From the IMG/VR virus record IMGVR_UViG_3300020159_000120, positions 1-34,451 of that record: a DNA stretch of 34,451 nt; one strand, 5' to 3'. The notes beneath the pieces were generated by a model. It was not told where the DNA came from. It made no database searches and was given only the letters and a program-made list of their open reading frames with translations. The DNA comes from a virus. The translations under genes were made by a program, and so were the position numbers. Positions 14,543-22,255 of the stretch are shown here, piece after piece (position 1 is the stretch's first letter; each line of letters opens with the position of its first letter).

Positions 14543-14911
14543 ATGTTTGGTTTTTCGGCTTTTGCTGCACTTCCTTTTACTACGGTTTACGGCACTACGC
14601 CGCCCGTACCACCTCCAATAGAAATCCCAATAGGCGGGCATTTTGGTTTTGACGAAAAGAAACGTAACGAACAATGGGACGTAGATAGACGGGCAGAAGA
14701 ACAACGCAAATTAAAATTGCGCGAAGCTTTGTTTGGTTTGCCGCCAGCCGAGCGTGAAGAATTAACTAGCGCACCAACGCAAGCCATTGAGATTGCCGCC
14801 CGCAGCCCAATTGATTACGCCGATATGATGGAAAAAGTAAGGAAGATTGAATTTAGGATAAGATTGCGGCGTGATGACGAAGAAATCGCACAACTACTGG
14901 AAATGCTATGA
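14543..14911 (+). CDS. Hypothetical head-module protein (122 aa)
   Basis: A hydrophobic start (MFGFSAFAALPFTTVYG) and a proline-rich stretch (TPPVPPPIEIPIGG) lead into a highly charged helical region (DEKKRNEQWDVDRRAEEQRK) that runs nearly to the C-terminus. The hydrophobic start could be a membrane or hydrophobic anchor. ATGA overlap couples it to the next gene. No family is recognised. Confidence 0.7.
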   Translation: MFGFSAFAALPFTTVYGTTPPVPPPIEIPIGGHFGFDEKKRNEQWDVDRRAEEQRKLKLREALFGLPPAEREELTSAPTQAIEIAARSPIDYADMMEKVRKIEFRIRLRRDDEEIAQLLEML

Positions 14912-15330
14912 AAGAAACATGGGTTTTCCCGTCCGACGGCTCCGAGCCTTATGAAAAGAGCCAAGGATCACAGGCTGACCGAATGATGGTGTTTGGCGAC
15001 ATTGAGCCGTTTAGGTCGCCGGATGGTCAAATGATTATGGGCCGCGCTCAATGGCGCGAACACTTAAAAGCAACCGATACCATAGAAATGGGGCATTCGG
15101 ACGTTAAGTACGCCCAAGCGCAATGGCAAAAGAAGAAGGAAGCACACACCGCCCGCCTGCGTGGGCAAGTGGCACGGGTGCAAGAATTTGACAAGCCAGG
15201 CGCACCAATTGCGCCGACGCAGCGCAGTAACTTGAATGTAGAGATGGCAAACCGGTTGCACAACCGCCCGCCGCCCGAACGCAAGGAAATGATCAAAATG
15301 ACCCTAGACCAAATGAAAAGGATGAAATAA
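14908..15330 (+). CDS. Hypothetical head-module protein (140 aa)
   Basis: The 140-aa protein is hydrophilic. The N-terminal half has MVFGDIEPFRSPDGQMIMGR and WREHLKATDTIEMGHSDVKY, and the second half is basic and helical, ending MIKMTLDQMKRMK. It directly precedes the scaffold gene without a gap. Similar proteins occur in the portal-to-capsid interval of other podoviruses, where they may be head accessory proteins. Function is inferred from position only. Confidence 0.7.
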   Translation: MKETWVFPSDGSEPYEKSQGSQADRMMVFGDIEPFRSPDGQMIMGRAQWREHLKATDTIEMGHSDVKYAQAQWQKKKEAHTARLRGQVARVQEFDKPGAPIAPTQRSNLNVEMANRLHNRPPPERKEMIKMTLDQMKRMK

Positions 15331-16371
15331 ATGGAAAACGAAGTTGTCGCACCCGACACGCCCGAAGTACCAGCACCCGAAGCCCCTGCGGTTTCTACAC
15401 CGCCAGCAGAGCCACAAAGCCGCGCCGATACGATCCGCGAGGCATTGGCAAAAGACCCGTCTAACCGAGGCAAATCAAGCCAGCCCCGTGAACAGGGTAA
15501 ATTTGCATCAAAATTTCCAACCGACCAATCCCAAGCGCCCAACACGCCCGATAAACCTCGGGTGGATATGCCCAAATCCTTGCGTTTGGAACTAAAAGAC
15601 CATTGGGAAAAAGCGCCGCCGGAACTTCAGCAAGCCTTTGCCCAGCGGGATGCCGATTACGAAAAAGGTATTACTGGATACAAAACGCGGGATGCCGAGG
15701 CACGGGCAATTACCGAGCAATTTGCCCCTTATGAGTGGATTTTAAGGAATGAGGGATCAACCCCAGCGCAGGCAATTGCGCCTTTGTTGCAAACCGCCGC
15801 CTTGTTGCGGACGGGTACACCGGCACAAAAAAGCCAAGCCGTTGCCCACATGATCCAGCAATTCCAAATTCCTTTGGATCAAATTTCTGCCCATTTTGGC
15901 GGTAATGCCCCAGTTCAGCAAGATTCGCACTACAATGATTTAGCGCAACAGGTGCAGCAGCTAACGCAACACATTACGCAGCAGCAATACCAAGCGCAGA
16001 AAACGAATGAAAACAGGGCACTCTCTGTTATCCAGCAATTTGCAGGCGACCCCGCAAATATGCACTTTGAGGCAGTCTCCGACCGGATGTTGCAGCTTCT
16101 CCAAGCGCCGCAGGTTTTGGGTGACACAAGTCAAATGTCCGAACGCGAGAAATTGCAATTGGCGTATGACACGGCAGTTAGGCTAGATCCGCAATTGGCG
16201 CAAAGTTTGTATGCTCAACAGCAACAGCAAGCGCAAGCGTCAGCCCAAGTGCAAAGAGCGAGAACAGCAGCGGTAAGCGTGCGCGGCGCACCTGGTGGCA
16301 GCGTAAACCCCGCTATTAATCAACACGACCGACGAGCCGTTATAGCCAATGCGCTACGGTCATTCGGTTAA
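15331..16371 (+). CDS. Scaffolding protein (candidate)
   Basis: The 346-aa protein lies directly before the capsid gene. Residues 1-90 are Pro/Ala/Glu-rich and disordered-like. The middle (LELKDHWEKAPPELQQAFAQ, then RDADYEKGITGYKTRDAEAR) and the rest are helical and Gln-rich (QQVQQLTQHITQQQYQAQ). Low complexity, helical content and position are what is seen in P22-type scaffolds, which fill the prohead and leave before packaging. It lacks any catalytic motif. The assignment is by layout. Confidence 0.8.
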   Translation: MENEVVAPDTPEVPAPEAPAVSTPPAEPQSRADTIREALAKDPSNRGKSSQPREQGKFASKFPTDQSQAPNTPDKPRVDMPKSLRLELKDHWEKAPPELQQAFAQRDADYEKGITGYKTRDAEARAITEQFAPYEWILRNEGSTPAQAIAPLLQTAALLRTGTPAQKSQAVAHMIQQFQIPLDQISAHFGGNAPVQQDSHYNDLAQQVQQLTQHITQQQYQAQKTNENRALSVIQQFAGDPANMHFEAVSDRMLQLLQAPQVLGDTSQMSEREKLQLAYDTAVRLDPQLAQSLYAQQQQQAQASAQVQRARTAAVSVRGAPGGSVNPAINQHDRRAVIANALRSFG

Positions 16372-16384
16372 ATAGGAGTTAGTC

Positions 16385-17365
16385 ATGGCATACGCAAATG
16401 CAAACTACTCAGACGTTTTGGCAACAACCATTGAATCGCGTTCCGGCACAGTCGCCGATAACGTGACCAAAAACAATGCTTTGCTAACCCGTCTGCGTGA
16501 AAAAGGACGGTACAAGCCGTTCACCGGCGGTTCGACCATTCTTCAAGAATTGTCCTTCCAAGCCAACTCAACCGCAATGTACTACTCGGGCGCTGAAGTC
16601 TTGGACATCAGCCCTGCGGACGTTATCAGCGCGGCTCAGTTCCCAATCAAGCAGGCCGCCGTCGCGGTGACCATCAATGGCTTGGAAATGCTCCAAAACA
16701 GCGGCGAAGAACAAATCATCGATTTGTTTGACGCACGTTTGGACGTTGCCGAGGCATCGATTGAGAACTTGATCAGCACCGGTATTTATTCGGACGGTAC
16801 GGCTAACAACGGCAAGCAAATCACCGGTTTGCAAGCTATGGTTGTCGCATCACCCGCCACCGGCGTAGTTGGCGGTATTGACCGCGCTACTTGGTCTTTC
16901 TGGCGCAATCAAACGTTTGACTTTTCAACCGACCTCGGCGCATCCGCATCGTCTTCCAACATCCAAACCGGTTTTAACCGCTTGTATGCCAAGACCTCTC
17001 GCGGTAGCGATGTTGTTGACTTGATTTTGTTGGACAACAACCTGTGGGGCTTCTTCATGTCGTCTCTGCAAAACATTCAGCGTTTCCCTGGCTCTAGCAA
17101 AATGGCCGAACTTGGCTTTGTTGCAAGCAAGTACATGAACGCTGACGTAGTGTTGGATGGTGGTATCGGCGGCAATATCCCCGCCTCGACTGGCTATTTC
17201 TTGAATAGCAAGTACATCTTCTTCCGACCACACGCAAACCGCAACTTCGTCCCAATTGGCGATGAGCGTATGAGTACCAACCAAGATGCCATCGTGCGCT
17301 TGATTGGATGGGCTGGCAATATGACCGCTTCGGGACTTCAGTTCCAAGGCGTTATGACTGAATAA
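16385..17365 (+). CDS. Major capsid protein
   Basis: The 326-aa protein has a strong AGGAG upstream of ATG 16385. Features fit an HK97-fold coat: an N-terminal helix (ATTIESRSGTVADNVTKNNA), then an E-loop-like beta segment, a spine helix (EEQIIDLFDARLDVAEASIE) and a C-terminal GDERMSTNQDAIVRLIGWAG. The gene is GC-richer than its neighbours (37 of 60 at 16621-16680), in keeping with high expression. It follows the scaffold and precedes the decoration gene. I am confident in the role, less so in the subfamily. Confidence 0.9.
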   Translation: MAYANANYSDVLATTIESRSGTVADNVTKNNALLTRLREKGRYKPFTGGSTILQELSFQANSTAMYYSGAEVLDISPADVISAAQFPIKQAAVAVTINGLEMLQNSGEEQIIDLFDARLDVAEASIENLISTGIYSDGTANNGKQITGLQAMVVASPATGVVGGIDRATWSFWRNQTFDFSTDLGASASSSNIQTGFNRLYAKTSRGSDVVDLILLDNNLWGFFMSSLQNIQRFPGSSKMAELGFVASKYMNADVVLDGGIGGNIPASTGYFLNSKYIFFRPHANRNFVPIGDERMSTNQDAIVRLIGWAGNMTASGLQFQGVMTE

Positions 17366-17376
17366 GGGGAATCATC

Positions 17377-17910
17377 ATGGCTGATTACGTCACCGATGGA
17401 AAAATTGGCATTGACCTAACCGCAACCTATGCGTCTACGTCTGCCGGTTCCACTACCTTGTTTCCGGTTACTCCTGGTAGCCGAGTAAACACTTCCAACA
17501 ACGGCGTGTATATGTTTGTCCGCGCCGAATCCACCATCAACGCTTATGATGCTGTGATCATGTCCACTTATGCAGATTCGGCGAGTACAACTCCCGTAAT
17601 GCGTGCTGTACCTGTGACCACCACCAATGCTGCGGCGCTGGGTTTTAACATGGTTGGCTTTGCACAAACCGCGATTGCCTCTAGCTACTACGGCTGGGTT
17701 GGTCTGAATGGTTTGCTCAAGGTTAACTTGCTGGTAGCTTGCCAGCCTAAAGTGCCTTTGTACACCACCTCCACCGCTGGATCGCTGGATGACACAACCG
17801 TGTCTGCCGGTTTCATCCAAGGTATTGTGGCTAATACCTCGGCAACGTCAGCGTCTGCACCATTTTGCATGGTCAACAATGCTGGCTTGATCATGGTCGG
17901 AGCAGGCTAA
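17377..17910 (+). CDS. Head decoration / cement-like protein (177 aa)
   Basis: The 177-aa protein is beta-rich and Ala/Ser/Thr-rich (DLTATYASTSAGSTTLFPVT, then YMFVRAESTINAYDAVIMST, then FAQTAIASSYYGWVGLNGLL). It sits 11 nt after the capsid gene with GGGGA upstream. Size, position and strand content match decoration proteins that lock the expanded shell. A terminator-like hairpin follows at once, so this gene closes the capsid transcript. Confidence 0.8.
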   Translation: MADYVTDGKIGIDLTATYASTSAGSTTLFPVTPGSRVNTSNNGVYMFVRAESTINAYDAVIMSTYADSASTTPVMRAVPVTTTNAAALGFNMVGFAQTAIASSYYGWVGLNGLLKVNLLVACQPKVPLYTTSTAGSLDDTTVSAGFIQGIVANTSATSASAPFCMVNNAGLIMVGAG

Positions 17911-17918
17911 GACGGATT

Positions 17919-17944
17919 CCCCGCTAAAGAAGCGGGGTTTTCTT
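17919..17944 (+). terminator. Intrinsic terminator after the head genes
   Basis: CCCCGCT (17919-17925) pairs with AGCGGGG (17931-17937) around a 5-nt AAAGA loop, and TTTTCTT follows. This is a canonical rho-independent terminator. The next gene starts at 17946, so the 3' arm and U-tract lie where its ribosome site should be. Confidence 0.85.
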
Positions 17945-17945
17945 A

Positions 17946-19586
17946 ATGAGTTTTTTACCCCTTAAAGTTACCGGTCAATGTGTCGCGGATGATGACACGC
18001 TTTTCGCGCATATGGATGCCGCAATAGCGCGAGGGTATCCGCAAGTTACCGAAAAGCAAGACGTAAAGACCGGCCCGATTTTGTTGGTGGCAAGTGCCCC
18101 AAGTGTTAAAGGGCAAATAGAACTTATCAAGAAAATGCAAGCAGCCGGTGCGCCGGTTGTTGCCATTAAGGGCGCACACGATTGGTTAATTGACAACGGC
18201 GTGATCCCCGACTACGCTTTAGCAATTGACCCGCAAGAACATCGGATTGCGTTCTACAAGCCGCACAAAGCCGTGCGGTACATGATTGCTTCGCAATGCC
18301 ATCCGGCAATGTTTGATAACCTTGCGGGCTACAATGTAACCCTATGGCATCCATACGTTATGAAGGGCCAAACGCGCCCCAAATCGTCTATGTTGATAGG
18401 TGGTGGCACAACGTCCGGCCTTCGCGCTATTTCCTTGTTTTATGTTCTTGGATACCGCCAATTTGAATTGTTTGGGTTTGATTCCTGTAACACCGGTGAA
18501 GCGTTACGGGTTAACGGCGATGGCCTAAAAAATGGCGACAAGCTGATTGAAGTCAGAATCGACCCTGATGGCGAAACTTTCCATTGCAATACGGCAATGG
18601 CGTTGCAAGCCGAGCATTTTCAAACTTATTACGACTACTTACCGGATGCGGTTTTCAATGGTCATGGGCATGGACTAATCCAAGCCATTATCCGCAAAAG
18701 GGAAGAAAACATGATGACATTGGGCAACATTATTAACACTCAAACGCAGCAAAATGATAGTGTTTCGTTTATCCATTTTGGCGATCATTGGTCGGCAAGT
18801 TGGCGCTACAGGGCAAAGATACCGTCGGGCGATTGGGCAAGCCTTAATGATTTGACCGCGGGAACACTAATTTTTGCCAAACCGCAAGCGCATGAACTAA
18901 TGGACATGGCACGGGCTAAAGCGCGTGGCGCACGGGTAATTGTGGACTTTTGCGACGACCATTTTGATTGGATGCATTACGCCGAGGCTTTACGAATTGC
19001 GGATGCGGTAACTTGTCCAACCCAAGAAATGGCAAAACGCATTAAGGCATTGGGCTATGAGGCAACGGTAATTCCAGACCCATTTGAATACGAAGAAATT
19101 CCGCCGCATTGCACTGGTGTCAATTTGCTTTGGTACGGTCATGCCGTCAACAAACAAAGTTTGCAGCGGATTTTGCCGGACATTGAAGAATATCCTTTGC
19201 GGGTTGTGTCCAACTTTGCCGGTGCAATTCCTTGGTCGCATGAAACCATGTTGAAGGAATTTGCCCGCGCTGACATCGTAATAATTCCCGCTACGGATAC
19301 TTACAAAAGCCCAAATCGGGCAATTGAGGCAACCCGACAAGGTTGTTTTGTGGTCGCGGAGCCGCATCCGGCTTTGGACGGCTTTCCTGGCATCTGGATT
19401 GGTAACATTAAAGAGGGCATCAAATGGACAACACAAAGGAACGTGTGGAGAAATATCTCGGCGGCGCAAAAATTCGTGATGGAAAAATATTCGCCGCAAA
19501 TAGTGATCGATGCATGGAAGACGATTACGAAACGGCCTATAACCTTGGATGCGGCAAAAAGCACTGGAACGGATGGGTTAACGTAG
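17946..19586 (+). CDS. MptE/Maf-like (DUF115) domain fused to a glycosyltransferase
   Basis: Residues about 40-190 form an MptE/Maf (DUF115)-like domain: GPILLVASAPSVKGQIELIK, GAHDWLIDNGVIPDYALAID, an SSMLIGGGTTSGLRA glycine loop and LGYRQFELFGFDSC. The paralogue at 20008-20742 shares these blocks. Residues about 260-520 look like a GT-B half, with ADAVTCPTQEMAKRIKALGY, TVIPDPFEYEE and the C-terminal DIVIIPATDTYKSPNRAIEA, where such enzymes bind nucleotide sugar. Maf proteins add nonulosonic acids to flagellin. A virion or host glycan target is inferred. No clear ribosome site precedes it. Confidence 0.7.
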   Translation: MSFLPLKVTGQCVADDDTLFAHMDAAIARGYPQVTEKQDVKTGPILLVASAPSVKGQIELIKKMQAAGAPVVAIKGAHDWLIDNGVIPDYALAIDPQEHRIAFYKPHKAVRYMIASQCHPAMFDNLAGYNVTLWHPYVMKGQTRPKSSMLIGGGTTSGLRAISLFYVLGYRQFELFGFDSCNTGEALRVNGDGLKNGDKLIEVRIDPDGETFHCNTAMALQAEHFQTYYDYLPDAVFNGHGHGLIQAIIRKREENMMTLGNIINTQTQQNDSVSFIHFGDHWSASWRYRAKIPSGDWASLNDLTAGTLIFAKPQAHELMDMARAKARGARVIVDFCDDHFDWMHYAEALRIADAVTCPTQEMAKRIKALGYEATVIPDPFEYEEIPPHCTGVNLLWYGHAVNKQSLQRILPDIEEYPLRVVSNFAGAIPWSHETMLKEFARADIVIIPATDTYKSPNRAIEATRQGCFVVAEPHPALDGFPGIWIGNIKEGIKWTTQRNVWRNISAAQKFVMEKYSPQIVIDAWKTITKRPITLDAAKSTGTDGLT

Positions 19587-20026
19587 ACCTTTATTCGGAT
19601 GTTTCGGACATTAAATGCGACTTGCGTAAGCTTGAACTTGCAAGCAATTCAGCCGATGCGGTTGCCGCCATTCATGTGTTGGAGCATTTTTACGAATGGG
19701 AAGTACACGCATTGCTAACCGAATGGATGCGCGTGCTAAAGCCAGGCGGCAAGATGATTCTTGAACTTCCGTGCATGGACAAGGTGTTTGCTTACATCCA
19801 CAATTGCGTAGTGCAAAAACAGCCTTTGCAGCCGTTTATGACCACCTATGCGCTATGGGGTGATCCAAAGTATAAAGACCCCGCTATGTGCCACCGTTGG
19901 GGTTGGTTTGAAACCCCGTTGCGCCAAATGCTGCAATCCGTAGGCATGGAACGCATCGAATTTCTTGACCCGCGCTATCATTTTCCGTTTAGAGATATGA
20001 GGGTTGAATGCTACAAGGTGTCCTAA
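19424..20026 (+). CDS. SAM-dependent methyltransferase, class I (200 aa)
   Basis: Motif I is YNLGCGKKHWNGWVNVDLYS (SAM loop and acidic end of strand 2), followed by SADAVAAIHVLEHFYEWEVH and MRVLKPGGKMILELP, the usual signature of small class I methyltransferases that act on sugars or lipids. The ATG at 19424 has GAGGG six bases upstream but lies 163 nt inside the previous gene; ATG 19514 would still leave a 73-nt overlap and a complete domain. It is flanked by two MptE/Maf-like genes, so an O-methyl glycan decoration is a reasonable guess. Confidence 0.85.
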   Translation: MDNTKERVEKYLGGAKIRDGKIFAANSDRCMEDDYETAYNLGCGKKHWNGWVNVDLYSDVSDIKCDLRKLELASNSADAVAAIHVLEHFYEWEVHALLTEWMRVLKPGGKMILELPCMDKVFAYIHNCVVQKQPLQPFMTTYALWGDPKYKDPAMCHRWGWFETPLRQMLQSVGMERIEFLDPRYHFPFRDMRVECYKVS

Positions 20027-20742
20027 GTAACGCCGAGCGCCATGCCCAAATGTCGCAGGCAAATGGGCAAATGCTCAAGAAAAGGCCCAAATTTAACAAT
20101 AAATGGGCATCAATTGTTTGTTATGGCCCAAGCCTTGCGGACACATGGAAATTGATAAAACGCCCAATTGTTACGGTGTCAGGGGCGCATGATTACCTTG
20201 TAAAGCGCGGGATTGTGCCCGATTTCCATGTTGATTGCGACCCAAGGGAACACAAAGCACGGATGCTGCAAAACCCTCAAAGCAAGACAATTTATTTAAT
20301 GGCGACGGTTTGCCATCCAAAATATTGGGAAGTGCTAAAGGGCCACAATGTACGGCTTTGGCATCTAATCAACGGCGATGACCTAGAAACCGTGGCTTGG
20401 GTGCTAGAAAACCATCCAGAAGGCGCAAATAGCATGATTGGCGGTGGTAGTACGGTTGGGCAACGGGCAATGAATGTCATGGCGGCGTTAGGCTACCGGC
20501 GATTTAACGTCCACGGCATGGATTGTTCATTTACAACCGACCGGCACGCTGGGCCACATTTTGGTAAAGAACAAGCTAAAATCTTTGTGAAAGCTGGAAA
20601 CAGGGTGTTTCAGACCACAAGACAAATGCTACAAGCGGCGATTGAGATGGAGCAATTCATCACAACTCAGGATGCGGAGGTCGCATTTTTCGGTGATGGT
20701 TTAATGCAGGAAACCGCACTTCAACTAAAGGAAATGGCATGA
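20008..20742 (+). CDS. Second MptE/Maf-like (DUF115) protein (244 aa)
   Basis: The 244-aa protein carries only the MptE/Maf-like domain: KWASIVCYGPSLADTWKLIK, GAHDYLVKRGIVPDFHVDCD, PREHKARMLQ, CHPKYWEVLKGHNVRLWH, NSMIGGGSTVGQRAMN and LGYRRFNVHGMDCSF. These blocks align in order with the N-terminal half of the 17946-19586 product, so the two are paralogues. It overlaps the methyltransferase by 19 nt; starts at 20050 or 20071 are alternatives. The domain may bind a phosphorylated small molecule or a sugar nucleotide. Confidence 0.75.
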   Translation: MLQGVLSNAERHAQMSQANGQMLKKRPKFNNKWASIVCYGPSLADTWKLIKRPIVTVSGAHDYLVKRGIVPDFHVDCDPREHKARMLQNPQSKTIYLMATVCHPKYWEVLKGHNVRLWHLINGDDLETVAWVLENHPEGANSMIGGGSTVGQRAMNVMAALGYRRFNVHGMDCSFTTDRHAGPHFGKEQAKIFVKAGNRVFQTTRQMLQAAIEMEQFITTQDAEVAFFGDGLMQETALQLKEMA

Positions 20743-21326
20743 AGAACGAGACGGCTGGATGGACAAACGAAAGTTTCATGGAGGACAACCGCGGCAAGAT
20801 GGCGGTGTTTTTCCATGCGGTTCAAGTCAAAAACAACTTTAAAACGGAAATGGAAAAGCGCCCAATCTTTGAGGAACGCATTTTCTTGAAAAAGCTTGTT
20901 CCAGGGGATTCAACGCTAGTGGTTGACCGCCCAATGCGTGAAATTGATAAAGAAGACTACCCTATTGAATGGGCACGGTTTGAGCAAAAGAAAGAGCAAA
21001 AATCCGACGGCACACCAATTGACGCATGGATGGCAATTAATGACACGCAAAAGGCCGAATTTAAGGCATTGCATATCTTTACGATTGACCAGTTTGCCAA
21101 GCTACCGGACAGCGCAGGTAACAAAATCATGGGCTTTAATGATTTAAGAACCAAAGCCCGCGCATTTATTGGGGCGGCACAAGATAGCCAGATGATGGAC
21201 AGAATTCGCGCCGAAACCGATGAAAAATTAAAGGCGCAAGAGGTTGAAATGTCCGAACTTCGTGCGATGATTGCGGAACTAACATCCAAAAAAGCGGGTA
21301 GACCCCGCAAAGAAACGGTGGAATAA
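20739..21326 (+). CDS. Hypothetical structural-module protein (195 aa)
   Basis: The 195-aa protein shares an ATGA overlap with the glycan cassette. The first half has FFHAVQVKNNFKTEMEKRPI, then FEERIFLKKLVPGDSTLVVD and EDYPIEWARFEQKKEQKSDG. The second half has an ALHIFTIDQFAKLPDSAGNK turn, as in small helix-hairpin domains, then a coiled coil (ETDEKLKAQEVEMSELRAMI) and a basic end with AGRPRK, an AT-hook-like box. It lies ahead of the connector gene and could be a head-completion or DNA-contact protein. No family is named. Confidence 0.7.
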   Translation: MKNETAGWTNESFMEDNRGKMAVFFHAVQVKNNFKTEMEKRPIFEERIFLKKLVPGDSTLVVDRPMREIDKEDYPIEWARFEQKKEQKSDGTPIDAWMAINDTQKAEFKALHIFTIDQFAKLPDSAGNKIMGFNDLRTKARAFIGAAQDSQMMDRIRAETDEKLKAQEVEMSELRAMIAELTSKKAGRPRKETVE

Positions 21327-22244
21327 ATGGCCTACACATTATTACAATTGATTGACCAAGTTTCGGGCGAACTGGGCTTGTCCCAACCAACTGTAGTAAT
21401 TGGCTCCACCAACAATCAAAGCACGCAGTTTTTAGCTTTGGCGCAAAGGTTAGGCAAAGACCTAGTGCGTGAATTTGAATGGCAACGCTTGGTTAAAGCT
21501 TACGTCTTGCAAACAACCGCCGGAATAAGCACCATTGGCACAATTACGGCGGGGTCAAAGGTCATCACTAGCATGGGAACGACCGCTGGCTTAGAGGTGG
21601 GAAATGTGGTCACGGGCACGGGCCAAGCGCCATATGCTGAAATTTTGACCATTGATTCGTTAACCCAAGTAACCTTAAATACGCCGGTTGCAACTTCTAC
21701 GGCGGCGGTGTCCATGACGTTTGCAAAACAAGACTATGCAATGCCAAGCGATTTTGACCGCATGATTTCCGATACCAATTGGGATCGAACAAACCATTGG
21801 CGCAATCTTGGAACAAAGACTAGCCAAGAATGGCAATGGTTGCAAGGCGGCATTATTTCGGTTGGCCCAAGGGAACGCTATCGTATTTACAACAATCGAT
21901 TGCGTATTTTCCAAGCTTTAACAAGCATTTACACCTTTGCGTTTGAATACGTTAGCAATTATTGGGTGATGAGTAGCGGGGCAACGGCTGGCGACAAAGG
22001 CGCGTTTACCGCCGATACCGACACAACAATCTTTCCCGATGACCTTATGTTGGCGGGTTTAAAGTTTTATTTTCTTAAAGCCAAAAAGCTAGATTACTCC
22101 GTTGAATTGGGCGAATTTATGCGTGCGCTAAGTTACACCAAGGCGCAAGATGTGCCCGTACCGGCGCAATCTCTTGCCCCAATTGGCATGAATCCGCTGG
22201 TTGGCCCGTGGAGTGTTCAAGATGGCAACTGGCCCGCACAATAA
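21327..22244 (+). CDS. Head-tail connector protein, P22 gp4-like position (305 aa)
   Basis: An N-terminal helical region (LLQLIDQVSGELGLSQPTVV, then FLALAQRLGKDLVREFEWQR) is followed by a beta insert (residues about 60-135) and a helical C-terminal part (LMLAGLKFYFLKAKKLDYSV). Small helical proteins of this type act as adaptors under the portal. Its order, just before a large beta-rich hub gene, equals gp4 then gp10 in P22. The role is inferred from fold pattern and order, and the 305-aa length exceeds P22 gp4. Confidence 0.65.
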   Translation: MAYTLLQLIDQVSGELGLSQPTVVIGSTNNQSTQFLALAQRLGKDLVREFEWQRLVKAYVLQTTAGISTIGTITAGSKVITSMGTTAGLEVGNVVTGTGQAPYAEILTIDSLTQVTLNTPVATSTAAVSMTFAKQDYAMPSDFDRMISDTNWDRTNHWRNLGTKTSQEWQWLQGGIISVGPRERYRIYNNRLRIFQALTSIYTFAFEYVSNYWVMSSGATAGDKGAFTADTDTTIFPDDLMLAGLKFYFLKAKKLDYSVELGEFMRALSYTKAQDVPVPAQSLAPIGMNPLVGPWSVQDGNWPAQ

Positions 22245-22255
22245 AACAAAAACTA

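Noticed and set aside
15048-15575. 175-aa minus-strand frame across the scaffold start
   Set aside because: It crosses two well-supported plus-strand genes, is Cys/Arg/Ser-rich, and has no initiation site.
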